Assembly: GCA_963931925.1 (NCBI GenBank)
Contig: OZ007582.1
Coordinates: 22,963,224 to 23,027,223 of the forward strand
Reading direction: 5' to 3'
Length of the DNA stretch: 64,000 nucleotides
Source of the DNA: Onchidella celtica
Taxonomy: Eukaryota; Mollusca; Gastropoda; Systellommatophora; Onchidiidae
Under the pieces are notes generated by a model. The model searched no databases and had not been told where the DNA came from. It worked only from the letters and a program-made list of their open reading frames with translations. This document shows positions 46,652 through 59,026 of this stretch, in pieces. Position numbers and translations under genes: made by a program. The first letter of the stretch is position 1. Every line of letters begins with the position of its first letter.

Positions 46652-47752
46652 GCCACTTTTCCGCTGTTCGAATTTTTTCCAACTATTTTTGTGATTAAAT
46701 GATATTTTATGTGTTATTGACTATCAATCTTATATAAGTTATATGTAACTGTCTATTTCAGTGAGTCAAGGAAAATGAATAAAATAGCACTTTAGGTACC
46801 GCCAAATTGTATTATTTATGCTTGATTTTTAAAAAAAATTCTAAATTGGGGGAGTGGGGCACTCCCCCAACCCTTCCCCCTGGCGAGTCGCAAAAAAAGT
46901 TCCTCCTTTTTCATAATTCCTGGGTGGCACCTGGTTAATGTTGCCATCATCAGAACAAAAATCTTTACTGGAGGTCCTGGCAAGGTTGCTTAAATAAATG
47001 GAAGTCTCAATGCAAAACAGCAACAACAAAAAATAAGAACAGTGCACCACAGCATACTGTGGAGGAATGCTGGATATTTTCTGGAATCTGTCATGCTAAT
47101 GCAGGAGGGGAATTTCTGCCCCCCCCCCCCCCCCCGAAATCTGGGAAGAAATACCATATGAGTCACAGATTTAGCCAGGCACATATATTTTATCTTCTGT
47201 CTGGTAATTGCAGAGCCTCGTATTGTTTTTTTAAAATAAAAACATCCATCTAGTCTATTCTAGATGACTGTCTTGTCAGGGGGGCTCTGCCCCAAATCTG
47301 CACCTACTCTATTATATTATAATTATATCTATGACATATTATTGCCCCTGGAAGAATCGTCCATGTCGTTGAGTTGGCTGCTTGTCATAACAAACATTGC
47401 CACCCTCCCTGTTAACCCTCGATTGCCAACATTTGTTAGTGTTTCACAATCAACATTATGTGGGCTTTCTTACAGGAGTGTGTGCTAACCATTTAATGAA
47501 ACAACTGTAAGCCATTACAATTCAAATTGATTGATGTGGAGTAGCTTGCTTGCTTGCCAGTCATTTGGACTAATTTATAATATGGTGGAGGAAGTTCCAT
47601 TTTGTAACTCATGGTACTCCTCCCTTATAATATGGAGAGAGATTAATATTTTTTTAACAGGATTTATGTGTGACTTTTTTGTCTATTTTATTTCAAATCT
47701 TTGAGATAACTTACACTGTACGTCTTCATTTCCTCAGCTGCCTTTCTTTCAG
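46652..47752. other. Region upstream of PrimPol coding exon 1
   Basis: Contains C-rich runs (46862-46880, 47118-47135) and otherwise AT-rich DNA. The PrimPol promoter or 5' non-coding exon should lie in or before this stretch, but I cannot identify a promoter from sequence alone. Confidence 0.4.
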
Positions 47753-47757
47753 TCAAC

Positions 47758-47804
47758 ATGTCTGGTCCTCCTTTCACCAGTTCACAGTTTTATGGAAAAA
47801 GCAG
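47758..47804 (+). CDS. PRIMPOL: PrimPol coding exon 1
   Basis: ATG at 47758 lies five bases after a CTTTCTTTCAG acceptor, so a 5' non-coding exon precedes it. It encodes MSGPPFTSSQFYGKS and ends in phase 2 at a GTATAA donor. The N-terminus is poorly conserved in the family, so this start is likely but less certain than the other exons. Confidence 0.7.
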
Positions 47805-50800
47805 GTATAAATGGGATACATCAAAACGATCACGAAAATCAACTTGTCCATGTTTGTGCAAAAATTGTAGTTTGGATGAATGAGCTGGAAAAGTCATTCA
47901 TCCGCTGGAAGTATCTGAGGAGATTTCTCAAGTCTCAGCACTACATAAAGGACCTGAGCTAACAATCTTGAAAATGGTAGCGTGAAATTTAATTGCAACC
48001 TAGAGGAAATTAGGAGTATAGTTTATGAGTTTTTAGCCTTTTGGTGTTTGGCAGAGAATTTTTTTGTTTGTGATACATAAATTATAGTTTTCATATATTT
48101 ATTCAGAAAGAGAAAGAAAGAGAGAAAAATCTCTCTCAGCCTGGAGCACAAGCTGCCAACAGCATTTCCTCACAGGTTAGTCTAGTAAGGGTTGAACTCA
48201 TCTTTAACATGAAAACATCCTCACCATTACCTCTACTTGTCATTTAAGATGCCATAATGCATGTCATGATGACACAGTCATCAGTCAGATGTGCTTTGCG
48301 TGGAATATAACATGTACAAGAAAATACATCAAATTGCCACGACTTCAGATTGCCATCAATAAAATTAGGCTGTGATCTTGAAATTCTCTTACTTTCTTAA
48401 GCCCCACCATTAGAAATCAAGAAAATCGTGATAGTTGTCTCAAATGAGTTATGTCAGAAATTTTTATTTTACATTGTCAAGATAATTTGGAGTGGTGTCA
48501 GCTCCAAAGTAAGTTTGTATGGAAAAGGCTTATACTAGAGTTATATATGTATATGATTTAGTAACTGGAAATACAGTGTATGTCTTGAACTGTTGATATC
48601 ATAAAACCTTACCGTTCACAGAATTCTGGGCCCTACAGGATACTGGAAAACATTTTATAGACAGACTGAGGCTTTTGAGTGGGCTAAAAAAGTGGCGGAG
48701 GTAAGAGGATCAGTTTTTATTTAAATAATACTGAGACCCTCGTGAAACAAATTATTCAGTCCTATTAGTGTATGAAAAAGTTTTTGGATTCATGGCATTA
48801 CAAATCACAAACATGCTATGATCATGAAAAATCTGGTTTTTGAATTTGTCTCTCAGTCTCATTTTGAATGTAAATAATGCAGTCTATTTTATTCATTTTC
48901 AAAAGATCCGACTTACAGTACAGCAGACTTTAGCTTTGTATGTATTTATACATAGTTATGATATAATATATAATAATCCATTTCACTTTAATCTGTTATT
49001 GAAAAGAAACGCTTTTAATGAAGACATTATTTGTAATGGCTGTTTAGGAAAGAATGGTGTAAAATATTTTGTGAACCATATAAACATTGAACGATTCTAC
49101 TGAGGATTTCCGCAAGCAAATGTGATACCCCCTGGTCAAATTGAGAATTGAATTGGACTTGTATTGTCTTTTTATTTTTTCTATGAAAATTTTGTAAACA
49201 CACACAAAGATCCTGAGCCATCCTAATCATCCCAAACCTGAGGTTTTGATGGAAAAATCATCATTACCTGATAAGAATGTTGTTTTTCACCCATTGGGTT
49301 CCTGTGACTTTATTATGGTTTGAGAAGCCTTCACAGTGTAATAATACTGCACACTGGCAGAAAAGGTAGCTCAAGGTTCAAGCAATAATGATTCGTTACA
49401 AAAATGAAAAAAACCACAAACTTCTGTGCCAAGACAATTATTTCGAAAATTGTTAGCTTAAAGTTTTGATGTGGGTTTTACAACTGATAGTGATCCATGT
49501 AACAACTGTAATAGTAGTAGTCATAAAAACTTTATTCATTTTCTTTTTGAGTTGCCAGTACTGTTACTGTGTACATGCATAATATTTACATTACTTGTCC
49601 ATGAAGAAAAGCTGACCAGATTTAAGTAAATAGAAGGCTGTATATTTTTTAGTAGAGCATAATGCATGATCTCCAATATGAAATGTCACATTGAAATTTG
49701 TCTCAGCATTGGTCAAGACATATATATAATATATTGATATCTGAATGTTCTGCAGTATTTTTTTCATCTTTGTAAAGAAAATCTTAAAACTTTCTGCGTT
49801 CTTTTCTTGAAATTCTATTCCATTGTTACTTATTGTCCTCTTCTTTCCTTCTTCCCCACCCCCCGATTCTTTTTACCACTCTCATTCTTGTGTAGGATGT
49901 ATATGTGTTTGCCTTTGAAAGTGGTGATGGAGATAGTATTAGCAGTGGCCAAACAGGCAAGAGAAGATATCTGGCCACTAGTCTGCCTGTTTTTTGGCAC
50001 TATTACAGGTAATGATAATTGGTTTTCTGAATGGTTTGGTATAGAGTACAGAATGAATGTATCTTTGTATCTGTGGATTAATAGAATTTTGTGTGAAAGT
50101 TTTATAAAATGTAATATGCCCATTGTGAGATTTTATCATTGTCAGTAAACTTGTGTGCAAGTCATTTTCCCTATTTTGTAAAGGAGAGTTATATGATATC
50201 TTTGGTTTGAGTTTGGATTTTATGGTGCACCAGCACAATAACAGCCACGTAACGCCCTTTGTGGCCTATTTGGGTACACGTTCTTTATTTATGTTTCATA
50301 TTTAGAGCTTTCAAGTTTAATAATAGAATTAAATAACATTCATATAATTTTATCATATTGGCAAAATTCTGAAAACTTGTTTTGTATAGGTTCTGGAAAA
50401 AGTTTTGTAAATGGGTATAAAAGTTTTTAAATCAAGTTGTAGATCTTAGCCTCTGTCAGAAAGAACAGGATGTGTTGTGGGCTTACATCGCAAAATGATT
50501 CTTTCATGGATCCGCTGGCATAGTGCCATATAATTTTGGGTTATTGTGCAACACTTAGTTACGTATAAAAGAAAATAAAAAAGAAGGGTAATGTTCATGA
50601 CAGTTTTATGTGTTGGTAATAGCTACCAATAATTATGGAAACAAACTGAAATTATGTTCAGATTGGACCAAAAAAAATTTCTTGTTGATTAACTGTGTGT
50701 ATCTCCTCATAACAGACTCTCAGTTTCTCAGCCTCAAGGGATGCATGGGATTAGAAAACAGAAAGTAGTACAATGGATTTTCATTCATCTGTTATTTAAA

Positions 50801-53800
50801 TGGAATTGAACTATTTTTCTCTTACAGCCAGCTAGAACCTAGCAAGAGACATCATTATGAGATTATCCCAGAAGGTGAGAAATTTCCCCATTGGATTTAA
50901 TGAGTCAGATGGAAGATTACTTACAAGAGTTTGTTTGACCTTGATGTTCATTTTCTTGCACGTGCAGTATTTAAAGCATGGGTGGGTTATAGACACGACA
51001 GCTGGAAACATCAAACTAGAGAATTTTATCTGTTTACGCTTGTACGCCCAAATTGCCAGTTATGACACGGTGTGCAGACATAACGAATATTTAGAAAAAG
51101 AGTGATACTTTGGTGGGCCAAATAGTTTGTGTAGCCATGCCAGCGTGGTCTTTTAGAAGAAAAAGAAAGGACAATATGGTATAGATTATCCACACATAAA
51201 ATACATTTCAAATATTACAAAATTGGCTTCGTTGCCGTACCTGGATCATGGTACCAGCAGCTTTAGGTCTATGGCTTTATCACTTACAATATTAAAGTGA
51301 TGTTGGTGACTGTTTCTAGGCTGTCCTTGCAAGTTGTACTTTGACCTGGAGTTCATGAGAGAGTTCAACCCTGGCAGTGATGGAGATAAAATGGTGGATA
51401 TTCTAGTGCAGGTATATGGGAAAGTTGATGCTTGGTCAAACTGGCGAAGTTTCTTGTCATCTTATGTCAAGACCGGTTTTACTATATTAGATAACAATAT
51501 TGAATTGATTCTTGATTGGTGAGAATAAGCAGTCAATTAATTTCATGCTAGAAACATTATGGCCAAAGATTGTGGAAGAAAAATCGTACTAGAAGAAAGG
51601 AGGAAGGGATATATTGGCAAGACCATTTCCGAAATAGCCATATTGTGAATTCATCTATTGATTTTAAGTATTTACCAAGGACTACTGTATGTAGTCCTTG
51701 GTATTTACATTTAATCTTAATGGCATGATTTGAACCTGATATTATTTAGTTAATTTAGTGTAGATTTTATTCTCAACATTATTAACATTGAATCAAAGTC
51801 TTCTTCTATCAAATTCCAAACTAAATTTCAGACTTGAGCAAATTTATTCTTATTTGGGTTGAACAGATTTTTCTGTTTCAGCACAGTGGTCAAGTTCACT
51901 GAAGGTCAGACTGTATCATATCAACATTAAAAATTTTTCTAAAAAATTAAATCCTCCAGCTCAGAAATGATGCTTCAGTTGAAAATGTAACTTGGGGAAA
52001 GAAACTACAGTGAAATTCAAAGGGTCCATGTACATTTAATATAGTGCAAACAGTAATGAGGTAGCATGATACTGTAGCCGTGCTGTAATACATCCTTCTG
52101 CGTGTGAGAGTGGAACAGAAAATTGTTACAGAGATCATTGAATACTCGTAGGCAAAAAGAATCTAGTGTTTTATAAAATTTGACGTTTCAGAACTCACAG
52201 GCTGGTTCATGCTCAAGCTCATGGATTTGTGTGGCAGGAAGAATGGAATAAGGTCAATTCATATGAGCTCAGTATTTGTTAATAAGTCGGACACTATCAA
52301 TTCAGTACATGGGCCCCAGAACTGTTAAAGGCAACTAAATAAACCCAGCATATTATCTCTTTTTGAGGCTTGCGAGATTAGCTTTGGAGGAATTTGCATG
52401 ATTAGCTTTGGGGGAATCAGTTCTTAGTCTGGGGTCTAGGGATTTTCAGTGATGTAATGACAGTCAAGCATTTTAAGTTACTCTCCCCTTTCTGCTCCTT
52501 ATGTCTACTTTCTCTCCTCTTGTCCAGTATGTATGCTGTTGGCTGAAGATGAGCTTCAACATTCTTTGTGACAGATCTTGTGTTCTGGACCTGAATGCCA
52601 GGTAATCATTCTATCATACATGTTTATCTTTGACTGTCGTTTTGTATTTCTTATGTTGTCTGTTAGATTACAGAATGAATGACTTTAAGGATGTGTTCCA
52701 GATGGGAGCTGTTCACTTGGTGTAATTTTTCAAAATACGACAGAGCTCATATTATTAGATGCTGACAGTGTGTTAAAGGTATTACCACCAGTAAGAAAAA
52801 TTACGAAATGACAGACAGAAGGAGATATAGTGGAGATTGTGAATTATTTATGAGCATCTGCAGAATATATGTAAGTCTCATAAATGTATACTTCGAGTTA
52901 AGAATATGCATAGTTCAACAATTAGAGTGAATTATGCAGCATGTTTGCCTCTGCCATGCAAGTGTCTTTTTTTTTCATGTAACACAAGTAACAGCACTGC
53001 CCAAATAGAATAGCTACATCATTTAAATTATGCATTACTTACAGAGTAACTGTGTCAGGAATTTGATTTATCTATCTTCATAAGGCCATTGATCACAATA
53101 CTGATGAATTTCTTTAACCAGCACTTCAAGTAAGTTCAGCAGACACCTGATCTTTCACCTGGAGGATGCGGTGTTTGAAAACTGTGTAACAGCAGGTAAG
53201 TAACCGATTCACTTCAAGCTAGCTTTTCTCAGAGACCAGGGCTCTCCTACTACCCACTCTGAAAGTACTGAAGCTGCAAGAAAGTGCCAGACAATGTAAC
53301 CACGCAATGCTGGAAATATGGGATGTGGCCTGGAATAGGCCTGGAAATCTCCTTAGGTTCTTTCTCTCATTTTTTTGCATTTAAGTAGCCCTGGAATTTA
53401 ACAATTTGATTGTGGAAAACCATTCTCAAACAGATGCAGAAACTCTGGTAATAATGTGAGATATAGAAAAATGCTAAATTGCTGGACATGTAAAATAAAA
53501 TTGCAAAGGACATTTCTCAGTGTAAGTTTCTTATGATATTGAATTGAGCTTTCTTTTGTTTGTATGAACTGCTCAGAGTCGCTTGAACATTTTTTTGGTT
53601 TTGTTTTTGAATCCTTTATAAAGTTATCCTGTCAATGGCTAAGGCATAGTCACTCTGTTGGAATATCATAGTGTCACATCAACACCGAGAACATCATGAT
53701 TTCCCAGTGCCATGGGCTTTTACTGCTTTTTAATTTCTTAATGTAATAATCCTAGGTCTGCTCTCCAGAAGTTTGAAGTTTTCAGTGTTACAGTTGTAAC

Positions 53801-56800
53801 AGTCTATGTTAGGTTGTTCCCCTATTGCATCTTATCCCCACTTCACCTGCCTCTCCTCTTGTCTGGTATTTTTTGTACTTTTTGTCTGCTCCTTTGTCAA
53901 GAAAATGTGTTAGATTAAGAGTTCCCTTTTGCATGCTGCAGATGCTTGACCATTTCTGCTTTTGTGATGACAAATCAAGCAGTGCACTGACTAAACTTTA
54001 CATGCCTGCCCTTTTCTTGAATATTCAAGTAAACATTCTTGCATTTGAAAAACAATAACAGTTTCATCCCACTGTCATATTATCTTCATGTTTTTTTCTT
54101 TTACCAGGTAATTTTGTCCGTCACATATTTGGTCTTCTGGTGGAATACCTGCGACTTAAGACTGGTGGTAACGGCAGAAACCAGCCAGCATCTGGGAATT
54201 TTAACAAGGAAAATGTGCAAGACGATATATACATTTCAGAGGCAGACAAAGACCAAATTCATAGTGATTTGTCACAATTTACTTCATGTTTCAGTGATAC
54301 TGATGATGATGAACTAAACAGTGCGGCTGAAGAATGTGAACAAAGTCTCTCCTGGTTGTCAGACAGTTTTGATGCAACAGGAAATACAAAGGGGAAACAA
54401 AGGCATAATTCACAGAGTCCACAAGCAGTGAGGAATAAGTCTATGGACAAGAGCGTTTTTGTTGAGAAGCAGAAGCAACTAAGTACAGCTGAAAACTGTG
54501 ATACAGAGAAATATAACAATAGCAAAAACAGAATCCTTTGTGTGAGAGACTATCAAGAGTCCAACGGTGGGAATGCCCATGCCAAAGAAGTCTTGAATAT
54601 CAAATCTGGACAGTGTATAGCAAGTTGTCATATTTCTAAAACTATGTCACAAGACACACATTTAGCTGGTCAACCTGGTAATAGAATTGATAATGAACAG
54701 AATGTGTATGAAATAAATGCTTCATTCAATGGAAATAACATGCACTTTGAGCACTGTCATAGAAATAATAAAGGACTCTGTTATGATGGGCGTGACTACC
54801 AACTTTCTGAGACAGAATTGGTGAGAAAACATGAGCTTTGTATATGTAAGGATGGAAATGAAAATATAGATGAACAGTTAAAACCTGGATCAGAAAACAA
54901 CAGAGATTTGTGCACAGGTGAAAAGAAAACTGCCCAAACAAACTCTACAAACTGCATAGGAATGGGAGGTGGAAGAACGAAAACAATGGTGGACCAGGAC
55001 ATGGCAAAAATCTGTGAGCAGTTCTCTCTAGCTGACCTGCAGTCACTTATGGTCACCAACAAGGATGGAAACATGACACTTTTCTGTGATTTAGGTAAGA
55101 TAAAGAAGATTTATGTTTTGTGTTTTTTTATTGGTTGGGCTAGTGCCCAAAAGACTTAATTTTACCCGCACCAATAAAATTTTAAGATTTCCTTTTTTTT
55201 TTTGGAATTCCTGGTCAAGGATTTGAATAAATTATTTTTGAATTAAAAAAAAGCACAAACATAAAAACTTATGAGGTCGCAGCATGGTTTGGCACTAATT
55301 TACAGTGTGGCCCAAAGAAAAGAGAAGACTGCGAAAAAGTTGTGAAAAAATGCCAAAAAATGTATTCTCGTTTTTCTCTTTTGGGGCGGGGGGTCACCTT
55401 TGCACCTTGGTCAAGTATTTGTGTCTCGCTGTGACATCCGCACGAAGCTAGTGCTCTTCTTGCAAAGAGTGCATCAGGATGAACAATGTAAAAATTTGCT
55501 AAGGGAGACTTGACTGATAGTGATGATGAGATTATCATTATGATCTGAACTTTGACTCTTGCATGGCAGGTGTGTACACAAAGAACCGCAACTTTCGCCT
55601 GTACTTGTCCAGTAAGCTCAACAAGAGTAACCCTTTGCTTGTAGCCAAGCAGAATCAGTTTGTTCCACCATGCATCGGTGCCAGTCACGATACAGAACAG
55701 GAGATTTTCTATGCTTCCTTGGTGTCCAGTACAAGGTAGGTTCACCACTTATTAACCCTTTGGAGACAAGGATATTTAGGATGTTACCCATCTAGAAAAA
55801 GAGGGGTTCATAGGACAAAACACAATAATGTGTTTACAACGCAGGTAGATCCGCCATTGATATGTACAGATCATTAGCCTTTTTGAAACAACCATTCTGA
55901 TTGGCTACAAGACCATGACACGACTGATCAGAACTGCTTTCTCAGTGAACCAGTAATCGGCCTATTTGTCTTTCACTATAATACAGTCAGGCTGATGATC
56001 GGCCCTTTCATCTTTCTCACTTTAAAATAATTGGGCTGACCATGGGCCCTATCGTCTTTTGAGGGTTAACTGTGGTTGAAATTGGAGCAGTTCTTTCAAA
56101 AACACCTACATGTGCATCATGGGACCATGTAAAGGTAGCTTGTTCACCTATTGAGTACCCATGGGACGAACTAGGCAGGCATGTCTGTCAGCAGGGTTTC
56201 AACAACAATGTACAGGCTTTGGAGAAGGAACTAACTCGTTGCAGAGTGAAACAGCAAACCACAACAGTATTTTCAGAGGCTGTACAATGACATGATGTTC
56301 TGATGCTAAGCCCTAGTAAATGCTCATGGTGGTCAGGCCTGCTATTAATGATGAAACAATTTCAAGACCATGTGTGTGCTTGTATCATTTTATAAAGTGA
56401 CATCAGGGGATGATCATGTTTGGTAAAATCATATTATAAAGGAAGTAAGGCCTCCAATGCAATCATGAAAGGCTTTTTTAATGACTGAGCCTTAAATTCT
56501 GCAAAATATCATATTACGCATAACTATCATAGAAAGATGTAAAGTGTAAAGGGCATATATTAAAAGATCTTGAAGTTTGCTATATTTTTAATACTTTCAT
56601 TGATTTTGAGCCACATCTGAGTTGAACAGAAAAAAGTTCCAACATTTTGAACCAGAAAAAAAGACACACTTCCTTCGAGTAGAATTGAAAAGTATAACAG
56701 GAAATTTCAATTTACGCATTGGTGATCAAAACTCAACTTTAAATATCACATCTGTGTGTTCCTCCAGTCACGTGTCAAACAGTGTCTTTAAACTGATTGA

Positions 56801-58214
56801 AATTCAGTATTCTTGTATACAGATTAATGAATGATTGAAAAATGAAATAATTATTTATATTGGCTTATTTCTTCTGGTGGTGTTTCTATAGTGAATTCAA
56901 GGGGTGGTGAAGAACTAAAGTTCATTTGTACATGTACATGTTATATAATGCTCTACTTGTGTTTCACCAGACATCCTAAAGAGACCCAAATTCTTCACTA
57001 TGATTGCTCACGGTTCAGAAGTGTTGGATATCAGAACTGCTCAAGAAGCAGCAGTTTGTCCCAGCATGAAGGAGGATTTAGTCACAAAGAAGGTATTGAT
57101 CAATTTGATGTATTGTGCTGTGGGCCATGGGGAGGGATGATGATGCTAGCCATCTATCTCTTCTTAATACTAAAGATTGTGCGTTGTTAATTGTGGCAGA
57201 AAAGGAAGAGTCCAGGCTTTCTACATTGTGTTCTCCACCTTACTGTGTTTTATGAATATATGATGAACAGGAATGCAGGAAATTTTTACTGTACTAGGCC
57301 GCATAAGTCTTGCATAAACTTTTAAACAAAACTGCTGGAGATAATTGAATGAAATAAAAAGCCTTGTCATCTTTAATTCAAGTTCTATTGATCACATAAA
57401 TGAACCAGATCTAAATGAGCATTTCAGGCAAGATAGAAATGGTCAAAACACTTGACCAAAAGTCTGAAACCTCATATATGAATACAGTGCTGTTTTTTAA
57501 GAGACTGTTATTTCTTTTGTAAATATAAAACATGTCTTTTCAAAAGGTTATGACTTTTTGTCGGAGCATCTTATGTTAATAAATTTATGTCGAACTGACA
57601 CTTTCACTACTTCAGTAAAAAAAAAACCTTTTTTTCTGTGCAAAATGGTTTGGCAGTGATTTTTCTTTTTTTTTGTGTTTTACAGTTTTGAGGTTCAAGT
57701 TCTGAACCTTTCTGTTTGGTTGTCTAAGACAGTACATCAGGTCATTACAAAAATAAAAGATTTTTGTTCGTTCATTTCATCTTTTAAATTTTTTGAATCA
57801 ACCTAATTTGTTCAGACATTACAGCCATTGCAAGACATGTGTGGCTTCGTATATTTTGCCAGATACTGGGATATTATAAATATCTCAATTACTCCAATCT
57901 TGTATACTGAATACATAAGTATTTTATAGAACAGTGTGGTCAATTTATGAATAACCCTAAATTGGATGAAACATAATTATGTAAAGAAACATCTTGACTG
58001 TGCTTCACATTGCAGATTACTTAGAAGGTCATGGATGTTCCTCACCATATCCAGAAATTGACATGTTCATTCAGTCATTAGTGTCATTCGACGGCCGGCT
58101 GGGCAAAGTTCGTCACTGGACCTATTTCCTCTCCCGGGAGACATTGATTTATGACATCTCAGGTTACAGATGGTGTGGTAATGTACAGCGGGAGCATCGT
58201 AGTAACAACATCAT
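47758..58214 (+). CDS. PRIMPOL: DNA-directed primase/polymerase PrimPol, 12 exons, 3' end not found
   Basis: Archaeo-eukaryotic-type primase-polymerase that reprimes DNA synthesis ahead of stalled forks in nucleus and mitochondria. Coding exons: 47758-47804, 48107-48175, 48622-48700, 49896-50008, 50828-50874, 51320-51411, 52528-52601, 53122-53195, 54108-55094, 55570-55735, 56971-57092, 58016-58214. Every intron is GT-AG, phases agree, and 689 codons are open. Seen motifs: DLE (D127, E129), KFSRH (K178, H182), and DLGVYTKNRNFRLYLSSK (D526, R534, R537, K543), which match the family's metal- and nucleotide-binding residues. YRWCGNVQREH gives C677 and H684 of the zinc knuckle; the second half and the RPA-binding tail are missing. 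Oddity: a linker of about 290 Asn/Ser/Glu-rich residues in exon 9. Confidence 0.95.
48107..48175 (+). CDS. PRIMPOL: PrimPol coding exon 2
   Basis: Basic segment (RKRKKERK) then LPTAFPHR, which fits the N-terminal region before the catalytic core. Acceptor ATTCAG, donor GTTAGT. The frame is fixed by the phases of exons 1 and 3. Confidence 0.75.
48622..48700 (+). CDS. PRIMPOL: PrimPol coding exon 3
   Basis: Encodes GYWKTFYRQTEAFEWAKK, matching the conserved 'W..F.RQ..AF' helix at the start of the family's catalytic module. Confidence 0.92.
49896..50008 (+). CDS. PRIMPOL: PrimPol coding exon 4
   Basis: Encodes DVYVFAFES...RRYLATSLPVFWHYYR, the conserved strand-helix before the first catalytic motif. 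Confidence 0.93.
50203..50460 (+). repeat. Interspersed repeat (GAGTTTGGGTTTTA family), copy 2
   Basis: In PrimPol intron 4, same orientation as 40395-40680 and collinear with it over about 250 bp. Confidence 0.6.
50828..50874 (+). CDS. PRIMPOL: PrimPol coding exon 5
   Basis: Encodes SQLEPSKRHHYEIIPEG, matching the family's 'HxYEVIPE' segment. Only 47 bp; its frame is set by the flanking phases. Confidence 0.93.
51320..51411 (+). CDS. PRIMPOL: PrimPol coding exon 6 (catalytic motif I)
   Basis: CPCKLYFDLEF contains the DxE metal-binding pair (D127, E129). It continues through NPGSDGDKMVDILVQ. Confidence 0.95.
52528..52601 (+). CDS. PRIMPOL: PrimPol coding exon 7
   Basis: Encodes YVCCWLKMSFNILCDRSC followed by VLDLNAS, the helix and strand between motifs I and II. 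Confidence 0.92.
53122..53195 (+). CDS. PRIMPOL: PrimPol coding exon 8 (catalytic motif II)
   Basis: SSKFSRHLIFHLEDAVF carries the SxH motif with K178 and H182. Confidence 0.95.
54108..55094 (+). CDS. PRIMPOL: PrimPol coding exon 9 with very long linker
   Basis: Starts GNFVRHIFGLLVEYL (conserved) and ends DLQSLMVTNKDGNMTLFCDL (conserved, includes D526). Between them about 290 residues are low in hydrophobics and rich in Asn, Ser, Glu, Lys and Cys, with an acidic SDTDDDE patch. The linker is continuous coding sequence, with no repeat or transposon signature. Confidence 0.93.
55570..55735 (+). CDS. PRIMPOL: PrimPol coding exon 10 (catalytic motif III)
   Basis: GVYTKNRNFRLYLSSKLNKS follows D526 across the junction. 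R534, R537 and K543 align with nucleotide-binding residues of the family. Confidence 0.95.
56430..56530 (+). repeat. Interspersed repeat shared with 13250-13345
   Basis: In PrimPol intron 11 (between exons 10 and 11). Contains AAAGGAAGTAAGGC, ATGAAAGGCTTTTT and ACTGAGCCTTAAATTCT. Confidence 0.55.
56971..57092 (+). CDS. PRIMPOL: PrimPol coding exon 11
   Basis: Encodes RHPKETQILHYDCSRFRSVG then a Ser/Gln-rich stretch. Less conserved than its neighbours but phase-compatible (2 in, 1 out), with a GTTTCACCAG acceptor. Confidence 0.82.
58016..58214 (+). CDS. PRIMPOL: PrimPol coding exon 12 (first half of zinc knuckle)
   Basis: CSSPYPEIDMFIQSLV, HWTYFLSRETLIYDI and YRWCGNVQREHRSNN are strongly conserved. 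C677 and H684 are the first two zinc ligands. It ends in phase 2 at GTAAGT, so the remaining two cysteines must come from a further exon. Confidence 0.94.
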
Positions 58215-59026
58215 GTAAGTATTTATCCTGGCTTGAAATTGACAATAGTGGCTCATTTGCCACAGCTAACAAAGTTTTGTGGAGCTATGCAGCCCATAGT
58301 CTAGGAAAAGAATATATTCCGTAGTTTCATGCAAAATTATGCAGTCTTTGCTTTTTCTGTCTTGACCTTGTTAAAGGTGCATAAAATGTTTTATTTATAT
58401 TGGTATAAAGACCTTATAGGTGAATGGGTTACTCATGAAATACAGCTGCAAACAGTATACTATACCCGTTTAAAAAGAGTATAATGTACAAATTTTGAGT
58501 GATTGTTCATTCACCATACAGAATTTTGAACCACGCCATAGAATAAGATGAGACAACTGAATTTATTTTCTTGGCAAATTTTGAGGTTACGTAAAGGCAA
58601 ATGAAGTTGTGCACAAAATGGAAATCTGAAAATTGATCTTACAATGACTAATCTTCTCTCTGAAATGTAACATGCAACTTCTTATCATATCTGATTGGGT
58701 ATTCCATAGCTATAAATATTCAGTGGTATAGTCATGCCACATTATTGTTTTTATAATCCCTAGAAAACGAATGCATACAATAGGAATGAAGGAAAATCTT
58801 AAATGCATCTAATTGACGTTGTTTCTTCAAATATTATAAAAGCCTCAGAAAAACTGGGGTCACAGCATGGCTTGAAGCAAAGTCAAAATATGGCAAAAGG
58901 AAAAAGTTGCATATCTATTTTATTAAACGAAAATAGTGGCGGGAGTAATTCATTGTTGGGCAATTTTGGCCCTATTTTTTACTCAGTGCCATAGCCTAAA
59001 TGACAGTTTCAAAACTTATAAAATTA
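58215..59026. other. PrimPol intron 12, first part
   Basis: Starts with a GTAAGT donor. I searched by eye for the missing zinc-knuckle exon (a KCxDPxC-like segment after an acceptor) and did not find it. Confidence 0.5.

Noticed and set aside
52528-52601. Alternative view that the conserved pieces at 48.6-58.2 kb are a processed PrimPol pseudogene
   Set aside because: Introns with consensus splice sites, consistent phases and intact catalytic residues argue for a functional split gene.
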